Assembly: GCA_002427045.1 (NCBI GenBank)
Contig: DIPO01000014.1
Coordinates: 43,065 to 57,642, forward strand
Length of the DNA stretch: 14,578 nt
Origin: Firmicutes bacterium UBA5486
GTDB taxonomy: Bacteria; Bacillota; UBA4882; UBA10575
Direction: 5' to 3'
Under the pieces are notes generated by a model, which saw nothing but the letters and a program-made list of their open reading frames with translations, did not search any database and was not told the DNA's origin. Each line of letters starts with the position of its first letter. Position 1 is the stretch's first letter. The position numbers and the translations under genes are program-made. Shown piece by piece: positions 7,658-14,455 of this stretch.

Positions 7658-7689
7658 TCTGGTATTGTTTCTTTATTGAAAATTAATAA

Positions 7690-7718
7690 TTGAAAGCGGA
7701 AGAATGAAGGATTAAGAT
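7690..7718 (+). promoter_or_regulatory. Candidate sigma-A promoter for the ruv operon
   Basis: TTGAAA (7690-7695) and TAAGAT (7713-7718) are 17 nt apart, 52 nt before the ruvC start. A second -10-like hexamer, TATACT, lies at 7737-7742 without a good -35. The region between the divergent genes must hold the operon promoter, but which hexamers are used is uncertain. Confidence 0.4.
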
Positions 7719-7770
7719 GGTGATTGCAGAAGAAGTTATACTTTGAGTGTTAAATAACGGGAGTGAATAT

Positions 7771-8265
7771 ATGCTAATTTTAGGTGTAGACCCTGGTATC
7801 GCTATCACTGGGTATGGTTTACTTGAACAGAATGGGAATCGTATAAAACCTTTGAAATATGGAGTAATTAGAACATCTTCCGACCTAATGGCGGCAGAGA
7901 GATTGATGGCCATCCATCAGAAGATTACGGATCTAGTTAAGGAGTATAAACCAGAAGTAATGGTTGTAGAGGAACTATTTTTCAATAAGAATACTAGGAC
8001 TGCATTGACTGTTGGACAAGCCAGAGGCGTAATAATGCTGGTATCGGCAGAACAAAGAATAAAGTTTGCTGAATATACTCCTTTGCAAGTTAAAATGGCG
8101 GTAGTCGGATATGGACGGGCGGAAAAAAGACAGGTTCAGGAGATGGTGAGGGTTTTATTAGGACTAAAAGAAATACCCAAGCCTGATGATGCTGCTGATG
8201 CTCTAGCCATTGCGATTTGCCATGCTCATTCTTGGCGTTATTCAAGTCAGTTTAAGGGGGTTTAG
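7771..8265 (+). CDS. ruvC: Crossover junction endodeoxyribonuclease RuvC
   Basis: RuvC cleaves Holliday junctions symmetrically as a dimer on the RuvAB-bound junction. I take ATG 7771 as the start: CGGGAG lies 7-12 nt upstream and the protein then opens with the canonical MLILGVDPG. An in-frame GTG at 7747 would add eight unconserved residues. The resulting 164 residues are the usual length. The four acidic metal ligands of the RNase H-like fold are present: D7, E67 (VVEELFF), D140 and D143 (PDDAADALA). FFNKN after E67 is the typical DNA-contact loop. It is the first gene of the operon, and its stop is 2 nt before the ruvA start. Confidence 0.97.
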   Translation: MLILGVDPGIAITGYGLLEQNGNRIKPLKYGVIRTSSDLMAAERLMAIHQKITDLVKEYKPEVMVVEELFFNKNTRTALTVGQARGVIMLVSAEQRIKFAEYTPLQVKMAVVGYGRAEKRQVQEMVRVLLGLKEIPKPDDAADALAIAICHAHSWRYSSQFKGV

Positions 8266-8267
8266 CT

Positions 8268-8870
8268 GTGATCGCTTTTTTACGGGGGAAAGTAGTTGAT
8301 ACTACAGATGATGCAATTGTTTTAGAAGTAAATGGTATAGGATTTCAGATTTTAATGCCATTATCTAATTTAGATCAAATTGGACTGGAAAAGGATTTAC
8401 TTATTTATACCCATCTTTCCCATCGGGAAGATGCGATGCTTCTTTACGGGTTTTTAAGTAGAGAGGATAAATCTTTATTTAAAAAGTTGATAAATGTTTC
8501 TGGAATCGGGCCAAAAACTGCGTTATCCGTATTATCTGTCCTTACCACGGAACAGTTTTGCCAAGCTATAATCGAAGAGGATACCAAAACCATATCTACT
8601 GTTCCAGGGATTGGCTTAAAAACAGCTCAAAGATTAATCCTAGAATTAAAATCTAAAATCAAAAAAGAAGTTCAGGAAGATTCTTTCAAGCAGAGGATTG
8701 CTGCCAGAACATCAAATCGGTTAATAGAGGATGATGCGATCGATGCTCTTATTGCCCTTGGCTATCAGCAGAATGAAGCAGTTCAGGCCGTGAATAAAGT
8801 CGCTTCTGCTAAACCGGAACTTGATTTACAAGAATTAATCCGGGAAGCTTTAAAACTATTAATGAGGTAG
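8268..8870 (+). CDS. ruvA: Holliday junction branch migration protein RuvA
   Basis: RuvA tetramers bind the four-way junction and load RuvB helicase rings. This 200-residue protein starts at GTG 8268, with AAGGGGG (8254-8260) inside the end of ruvC. The three domains are recognisable: an OB-fold (1-65), two helix-hairpin-helix motifs (VSGIGPKTA at 77-85, VPGIGLKTA at 112-120), and, after a flexible linker, the C-terminal RuvB-contact domain (about 150-200, including DDAIDALIALGYQQNEA). Length and order are normal. Its TAG stop lies in a 9-bp sequence, AGGTAGTCG, that occurs again at 9033-9041, beyond an unusual 209-nt gap before ruvB. Confidence 0.97.
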   Translation: MIAFLRGKVVDTTDDAIVLEVNGIGFQILMPLSNLDQIGLEKDLLIYTHLSHREDAMLLYGFLSREDKSLFKKLINVSGIGPKTALSVLSVLTTEQFCQAIIEEDTKTISTVPGIGLKTAQRLILELKSKIKKEVQEDSFKQRIAARTSNRLIEDDAIDALIALGYQQNEAVQAVNKVASAKPELDLQELIREALKLLMR

Positions 8871-9017
8871 TCGCTCACGCCGGCTACCTAGAATATCACT
8901 CAGTAATTTAAATCAAAGCCGGGTGAGTCGACAAGCTCCAGAGGCGCTTTAATTGGTTGTTCACGCTGGCTACTTACAGACATCACGAAGTGATCTAATC
9001 AAGACCAGATGAATCAA
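8871..9017 (+). repeat. Tandem pair of stem-loop repeats in the ruvA-ruvB gap
   Basis: Two copies of a 61-nt stem-loop lie at 8871-8931 and 8957-9017, in register at 86 nt. In copy 1, arms 8871-8885 and 8917-8931 form 14 pairs with one bulged base per side (G8879, T8928). Copy 2 keeps most of the same pairs. Three pairs changed on both sides: C8872-G8930 to T8958-A9016, C8874-G8927 to T8960-A9013, and C8881-G8921 to T8967-A9007. Two pairs became C-A mismatches (8964/9009, 8970/9004). The loop of copy 2 holds a perfect apical hairpin, ATCAC-GAA-GTGAT (8982-8994); copy 1 has the same with one mismatch. There is no T run and no sizeable open frame. The rest of the gap, to 9079, contains only the repeated AGGTAGTCG and the ruvB ribosome binding site. 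Function is unknown. Confidence 0.75.
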
Positions 9018-9079
9018 CTAGGGCTATTTTCTAGGTAGTCGGGGAAGAATTTATCGCGGATTAGAAAAGGGGTTTTTTT

Positions 9080-10117
9080 ATGGATGATGATACCCGTTTA
9101 GTATCTCCCAGTTTTCGGGAGGAGGATTCAGGGCTGGATCTTTCCCTGAGACCAAGAAAAATGGAAGAATATATAGGCCAATCACGGGTTAAGGAGAACC
9201 TGGAGATTTTTATCCAAGCTGCCCGGGAAAGACGGGAACCTTTGGATCATGTATTATTATATGGTCCTCCGGGTTTAGGAAAAACTACCTTGGCTCATAT
9301 CATTGCGGTGGAACTTGGAGTTCAGATTCGGATTACCTCCGGCCCAGCGATTGAACGGCCCGGTGATTTAGCGGCAATTCTTACTAATTTAGAAAGCCAT
9401 GATGTTCTTTTTATAGATGAGGTTCATCGGCTCAACAGAGCAGTAGAAGAAGTACTTTACCCAGCAATGGAGGATTTTGCTTTAGATATAATAATCGGCA
9501 AGGGGCCTAGTGCCCGTTCGGTGCGGATAGATTTACCGCCCTTTACTTTAGTGGGTGCCACTACGCGTGCCGGATCGCTGTCTGCACCTTTACGTGATCG
9601 TTTTGGCATCATTAATCGGTTAGAGTTTTATAGTAAAGAAGATTTAGAGAAGATTATTACTAGGACTGCTCGGATTCTAAATATCGGTATAGAAACCGGT
9701 GGAGCGGAGGAGTTAGCCCATCGGTCGAGGGGGACTCCGCGAATTGCCAACCGTCTTTTAAAACGGGTTCGGGATTTTGCTCAGGTTAAAGCAGATGGTA
9801 TCATTACCCAGGAAGTTGCAGAAGAAGCTCTTAATTTCCTTGAAGTGGACAAAAAAGGGTTAGATCGTGTTGATCGATTAGTACTTGAGACGATCATCAC
9901 TAAATTTGGTGGGGGCCCGGTTGGTGTGGAAACTTTAGCTGCTGCTACTCAAGAAGCTGTCGAGACAATTGAGGATGTTTATGAACCATTTCTTATGCAG
10001 ATTGGTTTTCTACAAAGGACTCCCCGGGGACGGGTTACGACCAAGCTTGCTTGGGAACATCTAGGGTTAAATCCTGTGCTCGAGGAAAAGACTAATCAAG
10101 CGGAACTGGAATTATAG
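9080..10117 (+). CDS. ruvB: Holliday junction branch migration ATPase RuvB
   Basis: RuvB hexamers drive branch migration of Holliday junctions using ATP. This 345-residue protein starts at ATG 9080, preceded by AAAAGGGG (9066-9073). The Walker A motif GPPGLGKTT is at 62-70, Walker B with DEVHR at 113-117, and the sensor 1 region GATTRAG at 159-165. The small lid domain carries RGTPRIANRLLKRVRDFAQV with the sensor 2 arginine, and the C-terminal winged helix contains LRTP-like FLQRTPRGR. Length is typical. It is separated from ruvA by 209 nt rather than the few bases common in other genomes, but probably lies in the same transcript. Confidence 0.98.
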   Translation: MDDDTRLVSPSFREEDSGLDLSLRPRKMEEYIGQSRVKENLEIFIQAARERREPLDHVLLYGPPGLGKTTLAHIIAVELGVQIRITSGPAIERPGDLAAILTNLESHDVLFIDEVHRLNRAVEEVLYPAMEDFALDIIIGKGPSARSVRIDLPPFTLVGATTRAGSLSAPLRDRFGIINRLEFYSKEDLEKIITRTARILNIGIETGGAEELAHRSRGTPRIANRLLKRVRDFAQVKADGIITQEVAEEALNFLEVDKKGLDRVDRLVLETIITKFGGGPVGVETLAAATQEAVETIEDVYEPFLMQIGFLQRTPRGRVTTKLAWEHLGLNPVLEEKTNQAELEL

Positions 10118-10141
10118 CTGTTAATAAAAGAGGTGTTATTC

Positions 10142-10699
10142 ATGGATTTACTGCTCCATACTTGTTGTGGGCCTTGTGCTACTTATTCTACAGAATATTT
10201 ATCTCAAAAGGGCTTTGATTTGACCATGTATTATTATAATCCTAATATTCATCCTTACAAAGAATGGAAGCGAAGGAAAGAATCTCTAGAGACCTTTTCT
10301 GAATTAAAGAATCTTCCTTTAATTATGGAAGAAGAATATGATATGCCAGAGTTTTTACGGAAGGTTGTCTTTCACGAGCAGGAACGTTGTGGCTTCTGTT
10401 ACCAGATCCGACTAGAAAAAACTGCTTTAAAAGCTAAGGAGTTAGGAATTGATTGGTTTGGGACTACTCTTTTAATCTCTCCATATCAAAATCGAGAACT
10501 CATCTGTGAGCTAGGGGAGAAACTAGCACGCCAGTATAAACTCTCGTTTTGTACTGATGATTTAAGACCAGGTTTTAGAAAGAGTCAGCAACTAGCGCGA
10601 GAATTGAATTTATACCGTCAAGGATATTGTGGTTGCATCTATAGTGAGAGTGATCGTTATTATAAACCTTCTAATAAGAAAAAACTGAATAAAGATTAG
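10142..10699 (+). CDS. queH: Epoxyqueuosine reductase QueH
   Basis: QueH (formerly DUF208) reduces epoxyqueuosine to queuosine in tRNA, the last step of queuosine synthesis, as an unrelated replacement for QueG. I choose ATG 10142, 6 nt after AGAGGTG (10129-10135); an upstream GTG at 10133 overlaps that ribosome binding site. The 185-residue product opens with LLLHTCCGPC (Cys 8, 9 and 12) and has RCGFC (C83, C86), TTLLISPYQ, and LYRQGYCGC (C163, C165). These cysteines are the ones expected to bind the metal cluster of the family. Only this step of the pathway is in the window; other queuosine genes must be elsewhere or the precursor salvaged. Presence inside a ruv operon is known from other Firmicutes and bacteria. 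Confidence 0.95.
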   Translation: MDLLLHTCCGPCATYSTEYLSQKGFDLTMYYYNPNIHPYKEWKRRKESLETFSELKNLPLIMEEEYDMPEFLRKVVFHEQERCGFCYQIRLEKTALKAKELGIDWFGTTLLISPYQNRELICELGEKLARQYKLSFCTDDLRPGFRKSQQLARELNLYRQGYCGCIYSESDRYYKPSNKKKLNKD

Positions 10700-10722
10700 A
10701 GTAAGACAAGGAGGCTTTACTA

Positions 10723-10950
10723 ATGCCAAATTCTCTTAATGCTTTTGGGCGTCTTTTAATTATCGCCGGCTTGTTACTAATTATTATTGGTATTTTTCTG
10801 AAATGGGGTGGCAAGATTCCCTGGTTGGGCAGACTTCCCGGGGATATTTTGATTCGTCGCGGTAATTTTACTTTTTATTTTCCTCTGGCAACTTGTATTA
10901 TTGTAAGTATTATTCTTAGTTTAATCTTTGCTCTTTTCTCAAGGAGGTAG
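10723..10950 (+). CDS. DUF2905 family small membrane protein
   Basis: This 75-residue protein starts at ATG 10723, about 9 nt after AAGGAGG (10708-10714). Two hydrophobic helices (about 10-27 and 50-71) flank a conserved polar loop, KWGGKIPWLGRLPGDILI, ending in RRGNF. That loop between two helices defines DUF2905, a family of unknown function found next to ruv and queuosine genes in many bacteria. It lies 23 nt after queH and 4 nt before recO, so it is translated as part of the operon. Nothing in the sequence gives a biochemical role. Confidence 0.9.
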   Translation: MPNSLNAFGRLLIIAGLLLIIIGIFLKWGGKIPWLGRLPGDILIRRGNFTFYFPLATCIIVSIILSLIFALFSRR

Positions 10951-10954
10951 CTAG

Positions 10955-11710
10955 GTGGCACTTTATCGTACTGAGGGAATTATCTTACGGAGCCGGACTT
11001 TGGGTGAAGCCGATAAAATTTTAACGATTTTTACTAAAGAAAAGGGAAAGATTGAGACGGTAGCCAGGGGAGCAAGGCGTCCACGGAACCGGCTGGTTGG
11101 TGCTTCGCAACAGTTTTCCTACATAAAAATGCTAGTCTTTGGGGGGAAAGGGCTTGACCAGCTAAGCCAAGCGGAGATTCTCAGATCTTTTGTTACTCTC
11201 CGCGATGATCTAATAAAAATGGCTTATGCTTCTTGGTGGTCGGAAATCCTGGATGTTTTTTTACCGTTAGGAGAGGTGAATTCGGAACTATTTCTTTTTA
11301 CTCTTGCTGGTCTATTAGTTTTAGAGAAAGTAGAAGAACCAGCTATTTTATCAAGGGCTTTTGAATTACGACTATTAAAGTATTTAGGTTATGAACCTGC
11401 TTTAGATCGTTGTGTACGTTGTAATGAAAGTGCAAATATTTTACCTGCCGGTTTCTCTTTAGATGAAGGCGGAATTCTCTGTCAAAAATGCTGGCAGCAG
11501 AAACCACTTAAATTGCTTTCTCTTTCCAACTCAACTCTGGAGGTCTTAAATAAATTAACTCAGGTTGATTTAAGAATAGTAAGTAAATGGAATATTGATA
11601 AGCAACTGCAAACAGAGATCGACCGGATTTTAATTTCTTTTATTCAGTTTAGAGCAGAGAAACCTTTAAAATCATTATCCTTCTTACAGGGACTGCTCTC
11701 CTGGGATTAA
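10955..11710 (+). CDS. recO: DNA repair mediator RecO
   Basis: RecO works with RecR and RecF to load RecA on SSB-coated single-stranded DNA and anneals complementary strands. This 251-residue protein starts at GTG 10955 with AAGGAGG (10940-10946) inside the preceding gene. The N-terminal OB-fold is clear (LYRTEGIILRSRTLGEADKI, then VARGARRPRNRLVGA). The helical C-terminal domain carries a four-cysteine zinc site, C153-x2-C156 and C176-x2-C179, a variant present in many Gram-positive RecO proteins. It is the last gene of the operon; no convincing hairpin terminator follows before the next promoter at 11752. Confidence 0.95.
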   Translation: MALYRTEGIILRSRTLGEADKILTIFTKEKGKIETVARGARRPRNRLVGASQQFSYIKMLVFGGKGLDQLSQAEILRSFVTLRDDLIKMAYASWWSEILDVFLPLGEVNSELFLFTLAGLLVLEKVEEPAILSRAFELRLLKYLGYEPALDRCVRCNESANILPAGFSLDEGGILCQKCWQQKPLKLLSLSNSTLEVLNKLTQVDLRIVSKWNIDKQLQTEIDRILISFIQFRAEKPLKSLSFLQGLLSWD

Positions 11711-11751
11711 TACGAGGTTTTAGATCTTCTCTGAATAAAAGGTGAAATAAA

Positions 11752-11781
11752 TTGACAGATATCTCTGCTCTTTGTTATACT
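11752..11781 (+). promoter_or_regulatory. Near-consensus sigma-A promoter upstream of the SpoIIM-like gene
   Basis: A perfect -35 TTGACA (11752-11757) and -10 TATACT (11776-11781) are separated by 18 nt. It is the best vegetative-type promoter in the window. Transcription would start near 11788, leaving a leader of about 180 nt. Confidence 0.75.
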
Positions 11782-11967
11782 TTGGATTAAAGCTTTTCAT
11801 AGTAAGGTATCGTATAATGGATGATCAAAATGTATTAATGCCCCACTAGAAATTCTCTACCAATGTATTGTAGTTAAATCTTAAATAATTGAATTAAGCA
11901 ATTTCCCCAATATGAGTGACAAGCTACGAGTCAATTATGTATTCTCTCAAGTCCTAAAGAGAAAAGG
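11782..11967 (+). other. Leader of the SpoIIM-like gene, no recognised RNA motif
   Basis: This stretch is A+T rich. A short frame, ATG 11818 to TAG 11850, would encode the decapeptide MDDQNVLMPH behind a weak AAGG. CTACCAAT and ATTGTAG (11858-11874) form an imperfect hairpin, and TCTC/GAGA (near 11943-11961) pair close to the start codon and could partly cover the ribosome binding site. No riboswitch or T-box signature is recognised. Confidence 0.35.
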
Positions 11968-12588
11968 ATGATGTTTTTGTTTAAAATAAAACTATGGCCT
12001 TCTTTCTCACAAAAGTATCGGATAACCATTGCTTGCTGTACTTGTTTGTTAGTGATTTGTGTAGCTTTAGGCTATAGTGTTTGGCTAAGTAGTCCCGTTT
12101 TAGCAGAACAGGCCGTTACACAACTTATTAAAATGAAGTTTTCCGATCTAGTAGAGAAAATGCAAGTTGCTAATTGGTTCGGAAAGTTTGGAATTATATT
12201 TTCCAATAATTTATTGGTTTCGCTCCTAATCATATTAACTGGAGGGATCCTGCCTATTCTCCCGATAATTTTGGGGATTTTTCCCAATGGTTTTATTATT
12301 GGCTTAATGGCTGGATTTTTTGAGTATAAGCAGATCCTAACTAAAGGTAATTTTTTCTTAAGTTTAATTCCCCACGGGGTTTTTGAAATACCGGCGATTA
12401 TAATCTCAGCAGCAGTCGGGATGGTTTGGGGAGCGTGGAATTGGCGAAGTTTGTTTAAATCCACTAATTCAGAGTGGATTATTTCTAATCTTAGAGAAAC
12501 TCTTACTTTTCTGCCATTAATTATTACTCTTTTATTTATTGCTGCATTTATGGAGGTTTCAGTTTCACCATATTTATTTTCTACCTAA
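11968..12588 (+). CDS. SpoIIM-like (stage II sporulation protein M family) membrane protein
   Basis: This 206-residue protein has hydrophobic segments at about 17-39, 80-100, 98-118, 131-155 and 180-200. The family signature is the block around residues 132-155, with P135-H136-G137-x2-E140 in IPHGVFEIPAIIISAAVG, preceded by NGFIIG in the third segment. In Bacillus, SpoIIM with SpoIID and SpoIIP remodels septal peptidoglycan during engulfment; the wider family (DUF95) also occurs in non-sporulating bacteria, so the exact role is uncertain. Three starts are possible: ATG 11968, ATG 11971 and TTG 11977. AAAAGG at 11962-11967 touches the first ATG and is best spaced for the TTG. The gene stands alone behind a strong vegetative-type promoter, which is not what a purely sporulation-specific spoIIM would need. 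Confidence 0.8.
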   Translation: MMFLFKIKLWPSFSQKYRITIACCTCLLVICVALGYSVWLSSPVLAEQAVTQLIKMKFSDLVEKMQVANWFGKFGIIFSNNLLVSLLIILTGGILPILPIILGIFPNGFIIGLMAGFFEYKQILTKGNFFLSLIPHGVFEIPAIIISAAVGMVWGAWNWRSLFKSTNSEWIISNLRETLTFLPLIITLLFIAAFMEVSVSPYLFST

Positions 12589-12793
12589 GAAAATACAGCT
12601 CGAATCTTTTCGCTAGTTAGTCTCATATTTCGTCTTTCTTCTATATCAAGGAAAACGCTGGTCGCGAGACGCTTTTTGTCCGGGATGGGCTATAAAGTGG
12701 ACTTAAATAAAGCGACTACTTAGTTTTTAAGGAATTACACTTATTAATTAACAGAATTAAAATATAAAATTTATCCTTTAAAGGAGGATTATG
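12589..12793 (+). other. Structured A+T-rich spacer upstream of glyS, no T-box seen
   Basis: The spacer contains nested short inverted repeats: GTCGC (12661-12665) with GCGAC (12712-12716), CGCT (12670-12673) with AGCG (12711-12714), and GTCC (12678-12681) with GGAC (12699-12702). The first two are mutually exclusive. GTC-GCGA-GAC (12661-12670) is also a small tetraloop hairpin. The T-box core AGGGTGGNACCGCG and an antiterminator/terminator pair, often found before glycyl-tRNA synthetase genes in Firmicutes, are not visible. AAGGAGG at 12781-12787 is the glyS ribosome binding site. No clear sigma-A promoter was found. Confidence 0.35.
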
Positions 12794-14116
12794 ATGGACA
12801 AAGAAAAGAAGACCCCCCAAGCAACTACCACCATGGAGAAGATTGTTTCTCTAGCGAAAAGAAGAGGGTTTATCTTTCCTAGTAGTGAGATTTATGGTGG
12901 CCTTAATAGCTGTTGGGATTATGGACCTTTAGGTGTTGAACTAAAAAATAATGTTAAATGTGCCTGGTGGAAGTCGATGATCCAAGAGAGAGATGATATG
13001 GTTGGCCAAGATGCCAGTATTTTGATGCATCCTAAGGTATGGGAAGCCAGTGGGCATTTGGCAGGTTTTACCGATCCTTTGGTTGATTGTAAGGAGTGTA
13101 AGCAGAGGTTTCGAGCAGACCATTTAACCACTGAAAAATGTCCGGAATGCGGTGGGGAACTAACCGAACCTCGTAATTTTAATTTAATGTTTAAAACCTT
13201 TATGGGCCCGGTAGAAGATAATGCTGCTGTTGTCTATTTAAGGCCAGAAACTGCACAAGGAATATTTGTTAATTACCAAAATGTCTTAACTACTTCGCGG
13301 AAAAAACTTCCCTTTGGGATTGGACAAATTGGTAAATCATTCCGGAATGAGATTACTCCTGGTAATTTTACTTTCCGAACTAGGGAATTTGAACAGATGG
13401 AGATTGAGTATTTTGTTAAACCTGGAACTGATGAAGAGCATTACCGTCAGTGGATCGAAGAGAGGTTTAATTGGTATGTAAAGCTTGGAATTACTCCGGA
13501 ACGGTTACGGATGCGCTGTCATGAGCAAGAAGAATTAGCTCATTATGCTAAAGCTTGCTCTGATATTGAATACTACTTCCCTATGGGCTGGTCAGAGCTA
13601 GAGGGGATAGCGAATCGTACAGATTTTGATTTGAAACGTCATACAGAATATAGCGGGAACAAGATGGATTATTTTGATCATGAAACCAATGAGCATTATA
13701 TACCGTATGTAATAGAACCTTCGGCTGGAGTAGACCGTGCCACACTGGCTTTCTTAGTAGATGCCTATAGTGAAGAACCGGATAACGATAAAGTAAGGGT
13801 GGTACTTAGATTCCATCCTGCGCTTGCTCCGATTAAAGTAGCTGTGCTTCCTTTGTCAAGAAAAGAAGGACTTACTACTTTAGCTAAAAAAATTTCCAAG
13901 GAACTTAAAAAACATTGGAATACTGATTATGATGATGCGAAATCGATTGGACGACGTTATCGAAGACAAGATGAGGTAGGGACACCCTATTGTGTGACCG
14001 TTGATTTTGAATCATTAGATGATCAGGCAGTAACAATCCGGGAGCGGGACAGTATGGAGCAGACTAGAATTGCTATTACAGAATTAATACCATTTCTACA
14101 AAAAAAGTTGGGTTAA
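12794..14116 (+). CDS. glyS: Glycine--tRNA ligase, single-chain dimeric type
   Basis: This cytosolic class II synthetase charges tRNA-Gly with glycine using ATP and acts as an alpha2 dimer. Two adjacent ATGs exist; 12794 sits 6 nt after AAGGAGG (12781-12787) and is preferred over 12791. The product has 440 residues, slightly short of the usual 460 or so. RGFIFPSSEIYGG and WDYGPLG open the catalytic core. A CxxC pair set, C99-x2-C102 and C116-x2-C119, forms the inserted zinc knuckle. Motif 2 is at about 183-205 (FRNEITPGNFTFRTREFEQ) and motif 3 at 308-315 (EPSAGVDR). The anticodon-binding domain follows from about 335 (LAPIKVAVLPLSRK). It is an alpha2 enzyme, not the alpha2beta2 GlyQ/GlyS type. 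A strong terminator follows directly. Confidence 0.97.
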   Translation: MDKEKKTPQATTTMEKIVSLAKRRGFIFPSSEIYGGLNSCWDYGPLGVELKNNVKCAWWKSMIQERDDMVGQDASILMHPKVWEASGHLAGFTDPLVDCKECKQRFRADHLTTEKCPECGGELTEPRNFNLMFKTFMGPVEDNAAVVYLRPETAQGIFVNYQNVLTTSRKKLPFGIGQIGKSFRNEITPGNFTFRTREFEQMEIEYFVKPGTDEEHYRQWIEERFNWYVKLGITPERLRMRCHEQEELAHYAKACSDIEYYFPMGWSELEGIANRTDFDLKRHTEYSGNKMDYFDHETNEHYIPYVIEPSAGVDRATLAFLVDAYSEEPDNDKVRVVLRFHPALAPIKVAVLPLSRKEGLTTLAKKISKELKKHWNTDYDDAKSIGRRYRRQDEVGTPYCVTVDFESLDDQAVTIRERDSMEQTRIAITELIPFLQKKLG

Positions 14117-14152
14117 AAATAAAGAGGCTTGTTCCGCAAGCCTCTTTATTTT
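14116..14152. terminator. Strong bidirectional terminator between glyS and the small convergent gene
   Basis: A perfect 16-bp stem (14116-14131 with 14137-14152), core AAAGAGGCTTG/CAAGCCTCTTT, has a TTCCG loop. The arms end in ATTTT on the plus strand and ATTTTT on the minus strand. The glyS stop TAA overlaps its first base. Confidence 0.93.
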
Positions 14153-14161
14153 GGGAAAATG

Positions 14162-14329
14162 TTACTTATTGACGCTGGGCCGGAGCCTGTCTAATAATCC
14201 TAAAACTACATGCGCCAGCCCAAAACCAATAACCCCTGCTCCTAAACGGCTGCGGCGCATGGTTGCTCCTAACCCGGAAACCACCGCACCTAGACCGGTA
14301 ACAAGCCAACTAGTGGTGGTACCCTTCAT
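14162..14329 (-). CDS. Small glycine-rich membrane protein, unknown function
   Basis: The start is taken as ATG 14329 because GGGAGGTG (14342-14335 on the minus strand) lies about 5 nt upstream; a longer frame from 14392 has no ribosome binding site. The 55 residues begin MKGTTTSWLVTGLGAVVSGL, then a basic patch MRRSRLGAG, then a second hydrophobic glycine-rich stretch, VIGFGLAHVVLGLLDRLRPS. Two short hydrophobic segments with GxxxG-like spacing around RRSR suggest a small membrane hairpin. Similar tiny glycine-rich proteins occur in spore-formers, but I do not recognise a named family. Coding status rests on the ribosome binding site and the shared bidirectional terminator 10 nt past its stop; it could still be spurious. 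Confidence 0.6.
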   Translation of the reverse strand: MKGTTTSWLVTGLGAVVSGLGATMRRSRLGAGVIGFGLAHVVLGLLDRLRPSVNK

Positions 14330-14455
14330 TCTTACACCTCCCAGAAATAATCTTCCCAGGGAGTAGATTGAGCATTCTACCCAAGTTTTCACAGTGATTT
14401 ATGAAAGGTTTGATTTAAAGTTTAGTCATTTTTAGCAGGTAAAGGTTCTAATAGG

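Noticed and set aside
8867..8875. GTAGTCGCT in the ruvA-ruvB element recurs in reverse complement at 12711-12719 before glyS
   Set aside because: It is only a 9-mer in about 14.6 kb, with roughly a one-in-ten chance of occurring at random, and the surrounding sequences do not align.
8871..9017. Integron attC sites or a CRISPR-like array in the ruvA-ruvB gap
   Set aside because: The conserved attC core GTTRRRY/RYYYAAC is absent, and there are only two diverged copies without constant repeats or unique spacers.
11806..11865. tRNA-like stretch (GTATAATGG followed by a sequence ending in CTCTACCA)
   Set aside because: The D-arm resemblance is superficial. There is no TTCGA/TTCAA T-loop, no matching acceptor stem and no anticodon arm of the right size.
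12072..12464. Minus-strand open frame of 130 codons opposite the SpoIIM-like gene
   Set aside because: It is antisense to a gene with clear membrane segments and a family signature; its composition mirrors that coding strand.
14151..14366. Plus-strand open frame of 71 codons after glyS
   Set aside because: Its start lies immediately after a strong terminator hairpin, with no ribosome binding site, and it overlaps the better-supported minus-strand small gene.
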